Shown: positions 28,425 through 37,982 of the stretch, in pieces | Numbering within the stretch: the stretch's first letter is position 1 | How the letters are laid out: every line of letters begins with the position of its first letter | NCBI RefSeq assembly: GCF_022524485.1 | Contig: NZ_JAKXMK010000011.1 | Span: 62,001 to 126,000, forward strand | Direction of reading: 5' to 3' | DNA: 64,000 nt | From: Pseudonocardia alaniniphila | GTDB lineage: Bacteria; Actinomycetota; Actinomycetes; Mycobacteriales; Pseudonocardiaceae | The notes under the pieces: model-generated | Database searches by the model: none | What the model saw: the letters and a program-made list of their open reading frames with translations, nothing else | What the model was told of the DNA's origin: nothing | Program-made: the position numbers and the translations under genes

Positions 28425-29648
28425 ATGCGCGAAGCGGTCATCTGCGAGCCGCTGCGGACACCGGTGGGCGGCTTCGGCGGCTCGTTGCGGGACGTGCCCG
28501 CCCACGAGCTGGCGGCCACCGTGATCCGGGGCCTGCTGGATCGCACCGGACTCCCACCGGACGCCGTGGACGACGTCCTGCTCGGGCACTGCTACCCCAC
28601 GATGGACGCCCCGGCGATCGGCCGTGTCGCCGCGCTGGACGCCGGCCTGCCCGTCACCGTCACGGGGCTGCAGATCGACCGGCGCTGCGGCTCCGGGCTG
28701 CAGGCCGTGCTGTACGCGGCGATGCAGGTACAGGCAGGCGCGTCGGAGGTGGTGCTGGCGGGCGGCGCGGAGTCGATGTCCGGAGCGTCGTTCTACTCCA
28801 CGTCCATGCGCTGGGGCGCCAAGGGCGGCCCCGGCGTGATGCTGCACGACTCGCTCGCCCGTGGCCGGGTCACGGCCGGAGGGATCAACTTCCCGGTGCC
28901 CGGCGGCATGCTCGAGACCGCGGAGAACCTGCGCCGCGAGTACTCCATCCCGCGTGAGGAGCAGGACGAGTTCGCCGTCCGCTCGCACCAGCGCGCCGCA
29001 GCAGCGCGTGAGGCCGGGCGCTTCGCCGACGAGATCGTCCCGGTCACGGTGAAGGGTCGCAAGGGCGGCCCCGCAGTCGTCACAGTGGACACCGACGAGC
29101 ACATCCGTCCGGACTCGTCGGTGGAGAAGCTGGCGACGCTGCGCCCGGTGCTCGGCCGCGACGATCCCGAGGCCACCGTCACCGCGGGTAACGCCAGCGG
29201 ACAGAACGACGGCGCGTCGATCTGCGTGGTCACGCACCCGGCGAAGGCCGAGGAGCTCGGCCTGCGGCCGCTCGTGCGGCTGGTCTCGTGGGGGGTGGGC
29301 GGCGTGGCGCCCGCCACGATGGGGATCGGGCCAGTTCCGGCTGTCGCGAAGGCGATGGACGCGGCCGAGCTCACGCTGGCCGACATGGATCTGATCGAGC
29401 TGAACGAGGCGTTCGCCGCTCAGGTGCTGGCGTGCACCCGTGAGTGGAAGCTCGCGCCGGAGGACTTCGATCGGCTCAACGTCAACGGCTCGGGCATCTC
29501 GCTCGGCCACCCGGTGGGGGCCACCGGCGGCCGGATCCTCGCCACGCTCACGCGGGAGATGACCCGTCGTGAGGTCCGTTACGGCCTCGAGACGATGTGC
29601 ATCGGCGGGGGCCAGGGCCTGGCCGCGGTGTTCGAGCGGGTCGCCTGA
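28425..29648 (+). CDS. Acetyl-CoA acetyltransferase / thiolase (FadA family)
   Basis: A full-length thiolase of 407 residues. The nucleophilic cysteine lies in IDRRCGSGLQAV, the first histidine in LNEAFAAQ, the second in SLGHPVGATGGR, and the general-base region is CIGGGQGLAAVFE. Cys at the last site is replaced by the ETMCIGGGQG arrangement usual for degradative thiolases. It should cleave 3-ketoacyl-CoA or condense acetyl-CoA. The gene lies downstream of htdZ with a GAGGGAG ribosome site. Substrate chain length cannot be deduced. Confidence 0.93.
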   Translation: MREAVICEPLRTPVGGFGGSLRDVPAHELAATVIRGLLDRTGLPPDAVDDVLLGHCYPTMDAPAIGRVAALDAGLPVTVTGLQIDRRCGSGLQAVLYAAMQVQAGASEVVLAGGAESMSGASFYSTSMRWGAKGGPGVMLHDSLARGRVTAGGINFPVPGGMLETAENLRREYSIPREEQDEFAVRSHQRAAAAREAGRFADEIVPVTVKGRKGGPAVVTVDTDEHIRPDSSVEKLATLRPVLGRDDPEATVTAGNASGQNDGASICVVTHPAKAEELGLRPLVRLVSWGVGGVAPATMGIGPVPAVAKAMDAAELTLADMDLIELNEAFAAQVLACTREWKLAPEDFDRLNVNGSGISLGHPVGATGGRILATLTREMTRREVRYGLETMCIGGGQGLAAVFERVA

Positions 29649-29737
29649 GGTCGCGTCTTCTCACAGCACGGCCCACGTCACACGTGTGCAGGTTGCCGAA
29701 GCCGGACGGCCGGTACATCCTTGCATGAGTCAAGCTG

Positions 29738-29754
29738 TTGCGTGACACATGCAA
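29738..29754. promoter_or_regulatory. Candidate MarR operator upstream of marR-efflux genes
   Basis: TTGCGTG-ACA-CATGCAA is a near-palindrome (six of seven arm positions pair). It is nested in a wider inverted repeat, CTTGCATG at 29720-29727 and CATGCAAG at 29748-29755. It lies 29 bp before the MarR GTG start. The location and half-site type fit MarR-family operators. Confidence 0.5.
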
Positions 29755-29782
29755 GCCGACAATCTCCTCAGGGGGCCCAGCC

Positions 29783-30292
29783 GTGCCGTTCGACGACGAG
29801 CTCGTCATCGCCGACGAGGTCGGCAGCCAGCTCATTCGGCTGGTCCGGCTGATAGAGCGCAAGCAGGTGCAGTACCAGGCCGAGCACCCCGACGCGGTGG
29901 AGCGGGCCACGTACCACCTGCTCGTCCACCTGGTGAACGACGGGCCGCGCCGCGCCGGGTCGCTCGCGGAGGCCGTGCACTCCGACCCGTCCACCATCAG
30001 CCGCCAGATCGGCCACCTCGTACGTCTCGGCCTGGTCGAGCGCACCGCCGACCCGGTGGACGGGCGAGCGACGCTGCTGGCTGCCACCGACGAGGGCAGA
30101 CGGGTGTTCGAGGAGAACCGGCGCCTGCGCAACGAGCGGATCGCCGAGATGCTTGCGGGATGGTCCCCGGACGACCGGCACGCGCTCGCCGAGCTGCTGG
30201 CGCGGTTCACCAGCGACTTCGAGAACTCGATGCTCCGGTCGGCCGAGGCTGCTGCCGCCGCCACGATCGATGCAGCGGCCGTGCGCTCCTGA
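29783..30292 (+). CDS. MarR-family transcriptional regulator
   Basis: A protein of 169 residues with a MarR winged helix: AGSLAEAVHSDPSTISRQIGHLVRLGLVERTADPVDGRATLL, of which the wing (DPVDGRA) is diagnostic. It starts at the GTG (VPFDDELV) behind AGGGGG; a TTG 45 bases upstream is in frame but overlaps the putative operator. The next gene is a 14-helix efflux pump beginning 9 bp after this stop, so the classic arrangement of MarR repressor and drug exporter is likely. The ligand is unknown. Confidence 0.9.
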   Translation: MPFDDELVIADEVGSQLIRLVRLIERKQVQYQAEHPDAVERATYHLLVHLVNDGPRRAGSLAEAVHSDPSTISRQIGHLVRLGLVERTADPVDGRATLLAATDEGRRVFEENRRLRNERIAEMLAGWSPDDRHALAELLARFTSDFENSMLRSAEAAAAATIDAAAVRS

Positions 30293-30301
30293 GAGGCCCG
30301 C

Positions 30302-32065
30302 ATGACCGAGCCCCCAGCTGATCCGGCAGGCGCTCGGTCCGCCGCCCTGGACGGGGGCGCGCTCACCCATCGGCAGATCCTGACGATCTTCGCCGGGCTG
30401 ATGCTCGGGATGTTCCTCGCGGCGCTCGACCAGACGATCGTGGCCACCGCGATCAGGACGATCGCCGACGACCTCGACGGCCTCAGCCTGCAGGCCTGGG
30501 CCACCACCGCGTACCTGATCACGGCCACGATCACCACGCCGCTCTACGGCAAGCTCTCGGATCTCTTCGGACGTAAGCCGCTGTTCCTCACCGCGATATC
30601 GATCTTCGTCGTCGGTTCGGTGGCGTGCACCTTCGCCACATCGATGCTCCAGCTCGCGGCCTTCCGCGGGATTCAGGGGCTCGGGGCAGGCGGGTTGTTC
30701 TCGCTGGCTCTGACGATCATCGGCGACGTCGTGGCGCCCCGGGAACGGGCCCGTTACCAGGGCTGGTTCGTGGGCGTCTTCGGCACATCCAGCGTGCTCG
30801 GGCCGGTGGCCGGGGGGTTCCTTGCCGGGCACGCGGAGATCCTGGGCATCACCGGGTGGCGGTGGGTCTTCCTCATCAACGTCCCGCTCGGCATCGTCGC
30901 GCTGATCGTCGTGACGAAGGTGCTGAACGTCCCGCACACCCCGCGGGAACACCGCATCGACTGGCCGGGCGCGCTCGCGCTCACCGTCGGGCTCGTCCCG
31001 CTGCTGATCGTCGCCGAGCAGGGGCGGTCATGGGGATGGGCGTCGCTGCCCGCCCTGGCGTGCGTCGTGATCGGAGTGGCCGGGCTCGGCGCGTTCGTGG
31101 TGATCGAGCGATGGATGGGCGACGACGCGCTGCTGCCGCTGCGGTTCTTCCGCAACGGCGTCTTCCGATCGGGCGTCGTGGCCTCGTTCATCGCCGGCAC
31201 GGGCATGTTCGGTGTGCTCGCGGTGCTCCCGCTGTACCTGCAGATCGTCAAGGGGTCGTCGCCGACCCAGGCCGGGCTGCAGACCGTGCCGCTCGTGCTC
31301 GGCATCATGTCGATGTCGGTGTTCTCCGGCCAGTTCATCTCGCGCACCGGCCGGTACAAGGTGTGGCCGGTCATCGGGATCTCGCTGATGATCGCCGGAT
31401 CCGCAGTGCTCTCACGAGTGGACGTCGCCACGCCCTACTGGCGCACGGCGGTGATCATGCTGGTGTTCGGCTGGGGGCTCGGCGCGGTCATGCAACCGCT
31501 CACCCTGGCCGTGCAGAACGCGATGCCGCCGCAGGACATGGGCGTCGCCACCGCCTCCGCCACCTTCTTCCGGCAGATGGGCGGCACGCTGGGCACGGCG
31601 GTGTTCCTCTCTGTCCTGTTCGCCCAGCTCGGCGACCGGGTGGCCGACAACCTCCGGGCCGCGTCCGCCACTCCGCAGTTCCGCGGAGCCGTCGCTGATC
31701 CCGGGGTTGCCGCCAACCCGGCGAACGCACCGATCCTCGACGCGGTGGAGGGCCGTGCCGAGCTGTCGCTCGACGACTCGTCGTTCCTCTCGTCGGCCGA
31801 CCCCGTGGTGAGCCGGCCGATCCTCGACGGATTCGCGGAGTCCATGAGCGTGGTGTTCGTCGCGGCCTCGGCGGTGCTCGTGATCGGCCTCGTCGCCGTG
31901 GTCACGCTCAAGGAGGTGCCGTTGCGCGCTCAGTCGGGCATCGATGCCCGGCGCGGTGAGGAAGCGCCTCCCGTGGCCGCCTTGGGGCCTTCGGCTACGC
32001 CCGTCGTCCTCCCCGCGGAAGCCGCGGTTCCGGACGCCGGGCGCGCAGCGAGGGACCGGCACTGA
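30302..32065 (+). CDS. DHA2-family MFS multidrug exporter (EmrB/QacA type)
   Basis: A protein of 587 residues with about 14 membrane helices. DHA2 hallmarks are present: LDQTIVATAI in the first helix (motif D1), GKLSDLFGRKP (motif A), and GAGGLFSLALTIIGD followed by GPVAGGF (motif C). A hydrophilic tail of some 50 residues ends the protein. It should export hydrophobic drugs in exchange for protons. It is co-transcribed with the MarR gene just upstream. The cargo is unknown. The gene is convergent with ppa. Confidence 0.93.
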   Translation: MTEPPADPAGARSAALDGGALTHRQILTIFAGLMLGMFLAALDQTIVATAIRTIADDLDGLSLQAWATTAYLITATITTPLYGKLSDLFGRKPLFLTAISIFVVGSVACTFATSMLQLAAFRGIQGLGAGGLFSLALTIIGDVVAPRERARYQGWFVGVFGTSSVLGPVAGGFLAGHAEILGITGWRWVFLINVPLGIVALIVVTKVLNVPHTPREHRIDWPGALALTVGLVPLLIVAEQGRSWGWASLPALACVVIGVAGLGAFVVIERWMGDDALLPLRFFRNGVFRSGVVASFIAGTGMFGVLAVLPLYLQIVKGSSPTQAGLQTVPLVLGIMSMSVFSGQFISRTGRYKVWPVIGISLMIAGSAVLSRVDVATPYWRTAVIMLVFGWGLGAVMQPLTLAVQNAMPPQDMGVATASATFFRQMGGTLGTAVFLSVLFAQLGDRVADNLRAASATPQFRGAVADPGVAANPANAPILDAVEGRAELSLDDSSFLSSADPVVSRPILDGFAESMSVVFVAASAVLVIGLVAVVTLKEVPLRAQSGIDARRGEEAPPVAALGPSATPVVLPAEAAVPDAGRAARDRH

Positions 32066-32125
32066 ACAACGGGCGGCGGTGCCCGAGACCGGGCAAGGGA
32101 GCGGCCGCCTCGATCGGGGAGCTGG

Positions 32126-32629
32126 TCAGTGCTCGTTCTCGTGCTCGGCCGCGTCCTTCGCCCGCTGCCATGAGGTCTTGATCTCCCGCTCGGCGTCGGC
32201 GCGGCCCACCCAGGTGGCGCCCTCGACGCTCTTGCCCGGCTCCAGCGTCTTGTAGATCTCGAAGAAGTGCTGGATCTCCGCCCGGTCGAACTCGGGCAGG
32301 TGGTGGATGTCGCGCAGGTGCTCCTGGCGTGGGTCGTCGCTCGGGACGCAGAGGACCTTGTCGTCCCCGCCCTTCTCGTCCTTCATCCGGAACATGCCGA
32401 TGGCGCGCGCACGGATCAGGCAACCAGGGAAGGTCGGCTCCTGTACCAGCACCAACGCGTCGAGCGGGTCGCCGTCCTCGCCGAGGCTGTCCTCGATGAA
32501 CCCGTAGTCGGCGGGGTACTGAGTGGCGGTGAAGAGGGTCCGGTCCAGCCGGATCCGTCCGGTCCGGTGGTCCACCTCGTACTTGTTGCGACCCCCCTTG
32601 GGGATCTCAATCGTTACGTCGAAGTCCAC
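32126..32629 (-). CDS. ppa: Inorganic pyrophosphatase, family I
   Basis: A protein of 167 residues, the bacterial family I length. The active-site signature is intact: the basic [10 protein letters not shown] strand, [24 protein letters not shown] with its metal-binding aspartates, and the later [13 protein letters not shown] region. It hydrolyses pyrophosphate and pulls biosynthetic reactions forward. The GTG at 32629 has AGGAGAG upstream. It stands divergent from dacB, as in M. tuberculosis (Rv3628/Rv3627c), and begins the conserved block that runs to clpC1. Confidence 0.95.
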   Translation of the reverse strand: MDFDVTIEIPKGGRNKYEVDHRTGRIRLDRTLFTATQYPADYGFIEDSLGEDGDPLDALVLVQEPTFPGCLIRARAIGMFRMKDEKGGDDKVLCVPSDDPRQEHLRDIHHLPEFDRAEIQHFFEIYKTLEPGKSVEGATWVGRADAEREIKTSWQRAKDAAEHENEH

Positions 32630-32783
32630 AGCACTCTCCTGCTGTTCAGAAGCGGGCATTGACGGAGCCGATGCCGGTCGGGCGACCGGCTCCGGCGCCT
32701 GCCTCTAGTGTGGGGGACCGCGTCGGCCCACTCGTGACCGGCCGACCTGTGCTGTTGTGCCACTGCGAGGGGGAAGGAGGGGC

Positions 32784-34208
32784 ATGGGCTTCGGGCGGCG
32801 GATCGGTGACAGACTGCGTGTGTCCGGTAGCGGGGCGCGACGCAGCTTGATAGTCCTCGTGGTGCTCGCCGTCCTCGCCGCGTCCGGTAGCGCGGTGGCG
32901 CTCACCGGCCCCATCATCGTGCACCGGCTCGGTCTGTCCCAGACCGCCGAGACCGTCCTGCCGTCCTCGCCGCTGCCGATGCTCCAGCCGCTCCAGGGCG
33001 ACGCGCCCCGGCCCACCGCAGCCGGGGTGGCTGCTGTGCTGGACGGCGCTGCCGAAGCCCTGCCGGGGAAGTTCACCGGCATCGTCGTCGATCCGGCCAC
33101 CGGGCAGACCATCTGGCAGCACACGCCGGAGGTCACGCTGACCCCCGGCTCCACCGGCAAGCTGCTCACCGCGGCCGCCGCACTGCTCACGTTCAACCCC
33201 ACCGACAGGTTCGTCACGCGCGTGGTGCAGGGGCCGCAGCCCGGCACCGTGGTGCTCGTCGGCGGTGGAGACCCCACCCTCACCACGCTGCCCCCTGGTC
33301 AGGAGAGCGTGTACCCGGACGCCCCGCGGATGTCCGACCTCGCCGCCGCGGTCAAGAAGGCGGTGCCCGGCCCGATCACCCAGGTGCTCGTCGACACGAG
33401 TCGCTACCAGGGACCGACGATGGCCGAGGGCTGGGACCCCGCGGACGTGGCCGCCGGCTTCATCACCCCGATCGAGCCGCTCATGGTCGACGGTGGCCGG
33501 ATCAATCCGAAGCTGACCGAAGGGCCCCGCGTCCCCGATCCCGCGATGGCTGCCGGCCGGGCGCTGGCGCAGGACCTGGGCGTCGACTCCTCCGACGTCG
33601 CAGAGGGCACAGCCGCGGCGGGCGCGAAGTCCGTCGCAGCGGTGCGATCGGCTCCCGTCGCAGTGCTCGTCGAGCAGATGCTGCGCGACTCCGACAACGT
33701 GCTCGCCGAGGTCTTCTCCAGGGAGATCGCGATCGCGCGCCACGGCACCCCGACGTTCACCGGCGGCGTGCAGGAGACCGCCGCCGCGCTCGCCCAGGCG
33801 GGCTTCGACCCGACCGGCGCCGTCATGCACGACGGGAGCGGGTTGTCCACCGAGGACCTCGTGCCCGCCCGCCTGCTCGGGCAGCTGCTCAGCGCCGCCG
33901 CCGCGCCCGCCATCGGTCCGGACGACACCGAGTTCCTGCGCCCCATCATCACGGGCCTGCCGGTCGCCGGCGCCGACGGCACCCTCGCGGGCCGGTTCGG
34001 CCGCACCGGGGTCTCCGGGCCGGGCCGTGGGGTGGTGCGGGCCAAGACGGGCACCCTCACGGCCGTCGCCAGCCTCGCGGGAGTCGTCTCCGACACCGAC
34101 GGGAGGCTGCTGGTCTTCGTGTTGATGTCCAACGGCGTGAGCCCCGCCACCATGCGACCGAAACTCGACGCCATGGCTGCGCAGCTGAGCCGCTGCGGCT
34201 GCCGTTGA
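32784..34208 (+). CDS. dacB: D-alanyl-D-alanine carboxypeptidase/endopeptidase (PBP4, class C)
   Basis: A protein of 474 residues. A single hydrophobic segment (residues 22-42) anchors or exports it. The penicillin-binding motifs are SxxK as STGK (residues 123-126), SxN as SDN in LRDSDNVLAE, and KTG in VRAKTGTLT. It trims D-Ala from peptidoglycan peptides or cleaves cross-links outside the membrane. The ATG at 32784 follows a strong GGAAGGAGG. It matches the mycobacterial gene beside ppa. A hairpin overlapping its stop codon suggests termination here. Confidence 0.93.
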   Translation: MGFGRRIGDRLRVSGSGARRSLIVLVVLAVLAASGSAVALTGPIIVHRLGLSQTAETVLPSSPLPMLQPLQGDAPRPTAAGVAAVLDGAAEALPGKFTGIVVDPATGQTIWQHTPEVTLTPGSTGKLLTAAAALLTFNPTDRFVTRVVQGPQPGTVVLVGGGDPTLTTLPPGQESVYPDAPRMSDLAAAVKKAVPGPITQVLVDTSRYQGPTMAEGWDPADVAAGFITPIEPLMVDGGRINPKLTEGPRVPDPAMAAGRALAQDLGVDSSDVAEGTAAAGAKSVAAVRSAPVAVLVEQMLRDSDNVLAEVFSREIAIARHGTPTFTGGVQETAAALAQAGFDPTGAVMHDGSGLSTEDLVPARLLGQLLSAAAAPAIGPDDTEFLRPIITGLPVAGADGTLAGRFGRTGVSGPGRGVVRAKTGTLTAVASLAGVVSDTDGRLLVFVLMSNGVSPATMRPKLDAMAAQLSRCGCR

Positions 34209-34227
34209 GCGCAGCCGCAGCTTCTTC
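34192..34227 (+). terminator. Intrinsic-type terminator at the end of dacB
   Basis: GCTGCGGCTGC (34192-34202) pairs perfectly with GCAGCCGCAGC (34211-34221) around an eight-base loop that holds the dacB stop codon; TTCTTC follows. The stem overlaps the last codons of dacB. It is one of the clearer terminator-like structures in the window. Confidence 0.55.
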
Positions 34228-34301
34228 GAAGGGTCTGCACTCGGTGTCGCCGAGCAGGGCGTACCGGGCGTCCGTTGCGTAGCGTGGGTGACGTGCCGCA
34301 C

Positions 34302-35387
34302 GTGACCGATGCCCTCCAGCCAGACCAATCGCAGCCCGGTCCAGCCGGCTCCACCGAGCGCGGCCTCCCCGTGGACTGGGAGCTGGCCCGGCGCACCGCC
34401 ACCCGGCTCATGCAGCCCGGCCCGGACGCCACCCCCCAGGAGGCCAGGGAACTCGTCACGCGGCTGCGGTCGGATGCTGCCGTCGCCGAGGGGCACGTCC
34501 GGGAGATCACCGGCCTCGGAAAGGGCCTGCCACTGCTGCCCGCCGACGTCGTGGACCGACCGGCGTGGGCCGCGGCAGCCGTGCACGGCATGTCGGCACT
34601 CACCGCCGACGCGCAACTGCCCGCCGTGTCCCGTGCCGCCCGCGCCCTGACGGCCCGCACCGCGGGCCTGCAGGTCGGCGGCGTCGTCGCGTACCTGGGA
34701 GGCCGGGTTCTCGGCCAGTACGACCCGTTCGGCGGCCCCATGGGCGATGGGCGGCTGCTACTGGTGGCGCCGAACGTGCACGCCGCGCAGCAGGCACTGG
34801 ACGTGCCGGCCACCGACTTCGGCCTCTGGGTCTGCCTGCACGAGGCCACCCACCGGCTCCAGTTCACCGCCGTGCCGTGGTTGCGCTCGTACTTCGCCGC
34901 CGAGGTCGCCCGGTTCCTCACGGTCACGCAGAGCAACGACCGCATCGTGCTGCTGGACCGCCTCCCCGAGGTGCTGCGCGCCGTGCGCTCCACGGGCGGC
35001 GACTCGCTGGCGATCGTGGAGCTCCTGCAGGGCCCTGAGCAGCGGGCCGTGCTCGACCGGCTGCTCGCTCTCACCACGCTGCTCGAAGGGCACGCCGACC
35101 ACGTCATGGATGCCGCGGGCCCCGGCGTGGTGCCGAGCGTGGCCACCATCCGCTCCCGGTTCACCGCCCGCAGGCGCGGCACCGGGATCGTCGACCGGGT
35201 GCTGCGCGCCGTGCTCGGCGTGGAGGCGAAGGTGCGCCAGTACGCGGTGGGCTCCGCCTTCACCCGGCACGTGGTGCTCGCCGCCGGGATGGACGGCTTC
35301 AACCGGGTCTGGGAGAGCCCGGAGACCCTCCCGACCCGCGCCGAGCTCGCCGACCCGGGCGCCTGGCTGCGTCGCATCCACGGCTAG
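34302..35387 (+). CDS. Zinc-dependent metalloprotease-like protein (DUF2342/zincin family)
   Basis: About 361 residues. The zinc motif HExxH is present as HEATHRLQF, inside the family segment FGLWVCLHEATHR; the first part of the protein is helical and the family is also known as putative hydrolases linked to F420-producing genomes. Proteolytic activity is not established. The exact start is uncertain: GTG codons at 34284, 34293 and 34302 and a TTG at 34275 are all in frame, and I chose 34302 because a GGGTG lies about nine bases upstream. It sits between dacB and tilS exactly as in M. tuberculosis (Rv3626c). Confidence 0.87.
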   Translation: MTDALQPDQSQPGPAGSTERGLPVDWELARRTATRLMQPGPDATPQEARELVTRLRSDAAVAEGHVREITGLGKGLPLLPADVVDRPAWAAAAVHGMSALTADAQLPAVSRAARALTARTAGLQVGGVVAYLGGRVLGQYDPFGGPMGDGRLLLVAPNVHAAQQALDVPATDFGLWVCLHEATHRLQFTAVPWLRSYFAAEVARFLTVTQSNDRIVLLDRLPEVLRAVRSTGGDSLAIVELLQGPEQRAVLDRLLALTTLLEGHADHVMDAAGPGVVPSVATIRSRFTARRRGTGIVDRVLRAVLGVEAKVRQYAVGSAFTRHVVLAAGMDGFNRVWESPETLPTRAELADPGAWLRRIHG

Positions 35388-35503
35388 TCCCTCGTCCGAT
35401 GGGCCGGACCGACGTGCCGTTGGTATGGCAGGTATGTCCGCCTCCGGCAGACTCGCGCCCGGGGTCCTTGGGTGCTGGCGGACGGAGAGGGCAGGAGGGG
35501 CTG

Positions 35504-36496
35504 GTGGCCGAGCGGGCACAGCGGCGCGTCGACCCGGCGGTGGCCGAGGTCCGGCGTGCCGTCCGTACCGCGCTCGCGTCGCTGCCCGCCGCGTACCGCG
35601 CCGCCCCGCTTCTGGTGGCGTGCTCAGGTGGCGCCGACTCGCTCGCACTCGCCGCGGCCACGCTGGCCGTCCGGGACAAGCGGGACGTGCACGCGGCCGT
35701 CGTCGATCACGGCTTGCAGGAAGGCTCGGCGGAGCTGGCGGCGGCGACCGCGGATCGGCTGATCGACATGGGGGCCGTCGCGTCGGTGCACCGTGTGCGT
35801 GTGGACGGCCCCGGCGGCATGGAGGCGGCGGCGCGCCGGGCCCGCTACCTCGCGCTCCGCGCCGCCCGCCCGCACCCGGACGCGCCGGTCCTGCTCGGGC
35901 ACACGCTCGACGACCAGGCCGAGACGGTGCTGCTCGGGCTGGGCCGGGGATCGGGGCCACGGTCGCTGGCCGGCATGCGGGAGTGGGACCCACCGTGGTT
36001 GCGCCCGTTCCTCGGGGTGCGACGGTCCGTCACGGCCGCGGCCTGCGCGGCGTGGGGCCTCCCGGTGTGGGACGACCCGCACAACATCGACCCGAGGTTC
36101 ACGCGGGTGCGGCTGCGGCACGAGGTGCTGCCGCTGCTGGAGGAGGTGCTCTCGGGAGGTGTGGCCGCCGCGCTCGCGCGCACCGCGGCCCAGCTCCGCG
36201 AGGACGTCGACACGTTGGACGCGCTCGCGGCCGCGTTGCTCGCCGAGATCCGGGAGGGCGACGCGCTGCGCGTCGAACCGCTCACGGCGGCGGCGCCCGC
36301 CCTGCGCAGGCGGGTGCTGCGCTCGTGGCTGCTGGGCTCATCGGTGACCACCCTCACCGATACGCAGTTGCGTGCCGCCGACCTCCTCGCAGGTCAGGGT
36401 CCGGATCGTGGCGGTGTGGCCCTTCCTGGTGGGTTGGAGCTGGTGCGGGAGCGTGGCAGGCTCTTCCTGCGCCCGGTCCGCTGGCATTCCGGCTGA
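35504..36496 (+). CDS. tilS: tRNA(Ile)-lysidine synthetase
   Basis: A protein of 330 residues starting at GTG behind GGAGGGG. The PP-loop ATP site SGGADS lies at residues 41-46, followed by VVDHGLQ, RARYLAL and [15 protein letters not shown], all standard TilS segments. It modifies the wobble cytidine of the AUA-reading tRNA(Ile) to lysidine and so is essential. Its C-terminal part is shorter than in E. coli TilS, as usual in actinobacteria. hpt follows 31 bp downstream, as in most bacteria. Confidence 0.94.
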   Translation: MAERAQRRVDPAVAEVRRAVRTALASLPAAYRAAPLLVACSGGADSLALAAATLAVRDKRDVHAAVVDHGLQEGSAELAAATADRLIDMGAVASVHRVRVDGPGGMEAAARRARYLALRAARPHPDAPVLLGHTLDDQAETVLLGLGRGSGPRSLAGMREWDPPWLRPFLGVRRSVTAAACAAWGLPVWDDPHNIDPRFTRVRLRHEVLPLLEEVLSGGVAAALARTAAQLREDVDTLDALAAALLAEIREGDALRVEPLTAAAPALRRRVLRSWLLGSSVTTLTDTQLRAADLLAGQGPDRGGVALPGGLELVRERGRLFLRPVRWHSG

Positions 36497-36527
36497 TCTT
36501 CCCCGATACCTGCAGGAGGACGTCCGC

Positions 36528-37079
36528 GTGTACGACGGCGACATCGCCACGACGCTGGTCACCGAACAGGCGATCCGCGACAAGATCGCGGAGCTGGCGG
36601 CCCAGATCGGGGCCGACTACGCAGCCGAGAAGGCGGGGTCGGACCTCCTGCTCGTCGGGGTCCTGAAGGGCGCCGTCATGTTCATGACCGACCTTGCCAG
36701 GGCGCTCCCGCTCCCGGTGCAGCTCGAGTTCATGGCCGTCACCTCCTACGGCTCGGCCACCTCCTCCTCCGGGGTGGTGCGCATCCTCAAGGACCTCGAC
36801 CGCGACATCGCGGGGCGCAACGTGCTGATCGTCGAGGACATCATCGACTCGGGCCTGACGCTGTCCTGGTTGCTCAAGAACCTGGAGTCGCGCCAGCCCG
36901 CCTCATTGCAGGTGTGCACGCTCCTGCGCAAGCCGGACGCGGTGAAGGTCGACGTCCCGGTGAAGTACGTGGGCTTCGACATCCCCAACGAGTTCGTCGT
37001 GGGCTACGGCCTCGACTACGCCGAGCGTTACCGCGATCTTCCCTTCATCGGCACGCTCGACCCCGCCGTGTACGCCTGA
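36528..37079 (+). CDS. hpt: Hypoxanthine-guanine phosphoribosyltransferase
   Basis: A protein of 183 residues. The PRPP-binding motif is [13 protein letters not shown], the flexible-loop region is [11 protein letters not shown], and [16 protein letters not shown] near the end recognises the purine. It salvages hypoxanthine and guanine to IMP and GMP. The GTG start follows AGGAGGA. It follows tilS in a probable operon. In M. tuberculosis other genes separate hpt from ftsH; here one convergent secreted-protease gene occupies the space. Confidence 0.95.
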   Translation: MYDGDIATTLVTEQAIRDKIAELAAQIGADYAAEKAGSDLLLVGVLKGAVMFMTDLARALPLPVQLEFMAVTSYGSATSSSGVVRILKDLDRDIAGRNVLIVEDIIDSGLTLSWLLKNLESRQPASLQVCTLLRKPDAVKVDVPVKYVGFDIPNEFVVGYGLDYAERYRDLPFIGTLDPAVYA

Positions 37080-37088
37080 GCCCGCCGC

Positions 37089-37982
37089 TCACCCCACCGG
37101 TGGCCCGGCGGGCGTGGCCAGCTCGCGGGCCGGCACGCGGGCGGGGCTGAACTGCTCGGTGCCGAGCACGAGCTGAACGTCGCCGAGACCACCGTTGGCG
37201 TTGGCGTACCCCAGCGCGCCTGCGAGGTCGCTCACTCCGTTGCTGACGGGCAGGGGAGCGAGGTTGAGGGTCGACAGGATGCCGACGGCGTCGCCCTGCT
37301 CGTCGACGAAGGCACTGCCGGAGTCACCGGGGACGCCCGGTGTGAGCGTGTAGACCTGGTGGCTTCGGCCACCCCCGGCCTCGGCGGCGGCGATCCCGGC
37401 CTTCGGGCTCAGCGCGGTGATTCCGCCCCGCAAGGGTGAGTTTCCGTAGCTGAAAACCTGCTCACCGGTGTTGAGTCCGTCCGTGTCCATCCCGGTGGGC
37501 CCGCCGAAGAAGGGAATGCTCGGGTTGACGTCCGTCACGTCCTCGGGCGCGATCTCGACCAGTGCGAAGTCGTTGTAGGCGCAGATGTCGGGGTCGGTCT
37601 CCCCGTTCTCCTGCATCGTGACCCAGGAGCTGTACGCGAGTGTGCCGCTGCGGTCGGAGCCATCGGCTGCCTCGATCGTGACGGGCGTGCCGAGCGGGAG
37701 GCTGCCGGAGTCGCACCCGTTCGTCTCCGTGGCCTCGCCGGTGCCGGCGCAGTGCGCGGCTTGGCCGAGGAACGTCCTGTCGCCGGTTGTGAAGACGAAG
37801 TTGCTGGTACAGGCCCCGCCGCCGATGGTGTCGGTGACGACGCCGGGGTGGATCAGCGCGGTGTCCGCGGGGGCCCACTCGGCCGGTTCCGGTGCCGCGG
37901 ATGCCGCTGGTGCGACGAACGCGCCGAGCGCCATCGCGCCCAGTGCGACACCTACCGCGACACCACGAAACCGCACCGTCAT
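37089..37982 (-). CDS. Secreted S1-family (trypsin-like) serine protease
   Basis: A protein of 297 residues with a signal peptide (residues 1-29, ending near ASAA). The catalytic triad is visible: His77 in GQAAHC, Asp138 in YNDFALVE, and Ser221 in GVPGDSGSAF. Cys58 and Cys78 probably form the disulfide bracketing the histidine, with a second pair near residues 90 and 134. There is little room for a long propeptide, unlike alpha-lytic-type proteases. It should act outside the cell. Its gene lies 9 bp from the hpt stop, convergent, and 298 bp from the divergent ftsH. It has no counterpart that I recall at this place in mycobacteria. Confidence 0.88.
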   Translation of the reverse strand: MTVRFRGVAVGVALGAMALGAFVAPAASAAPEPAEWAPADTALIHPGVVTDTIGGGACTSNFVFTTGDRTFLGQAAHCAGTGEATETNGCDSGSLPLGTPVTIEAADGSDRSGTLAYSSWVTMQENGETDPDICAYNDFALVEIAPEDVTDVNPSIPFFGGPTGMDTDGLNTGEQVFSYGNSPLRGGITALSPKAGIAAAEAGGGRSHQVYTLTPGVPGDSGSAFVDEQGDAVGILSTLNLAPLPVSNGVSDLAGALGYANANGGLGDVQLVLGTEQFSPARVPARELATPAGPPVG

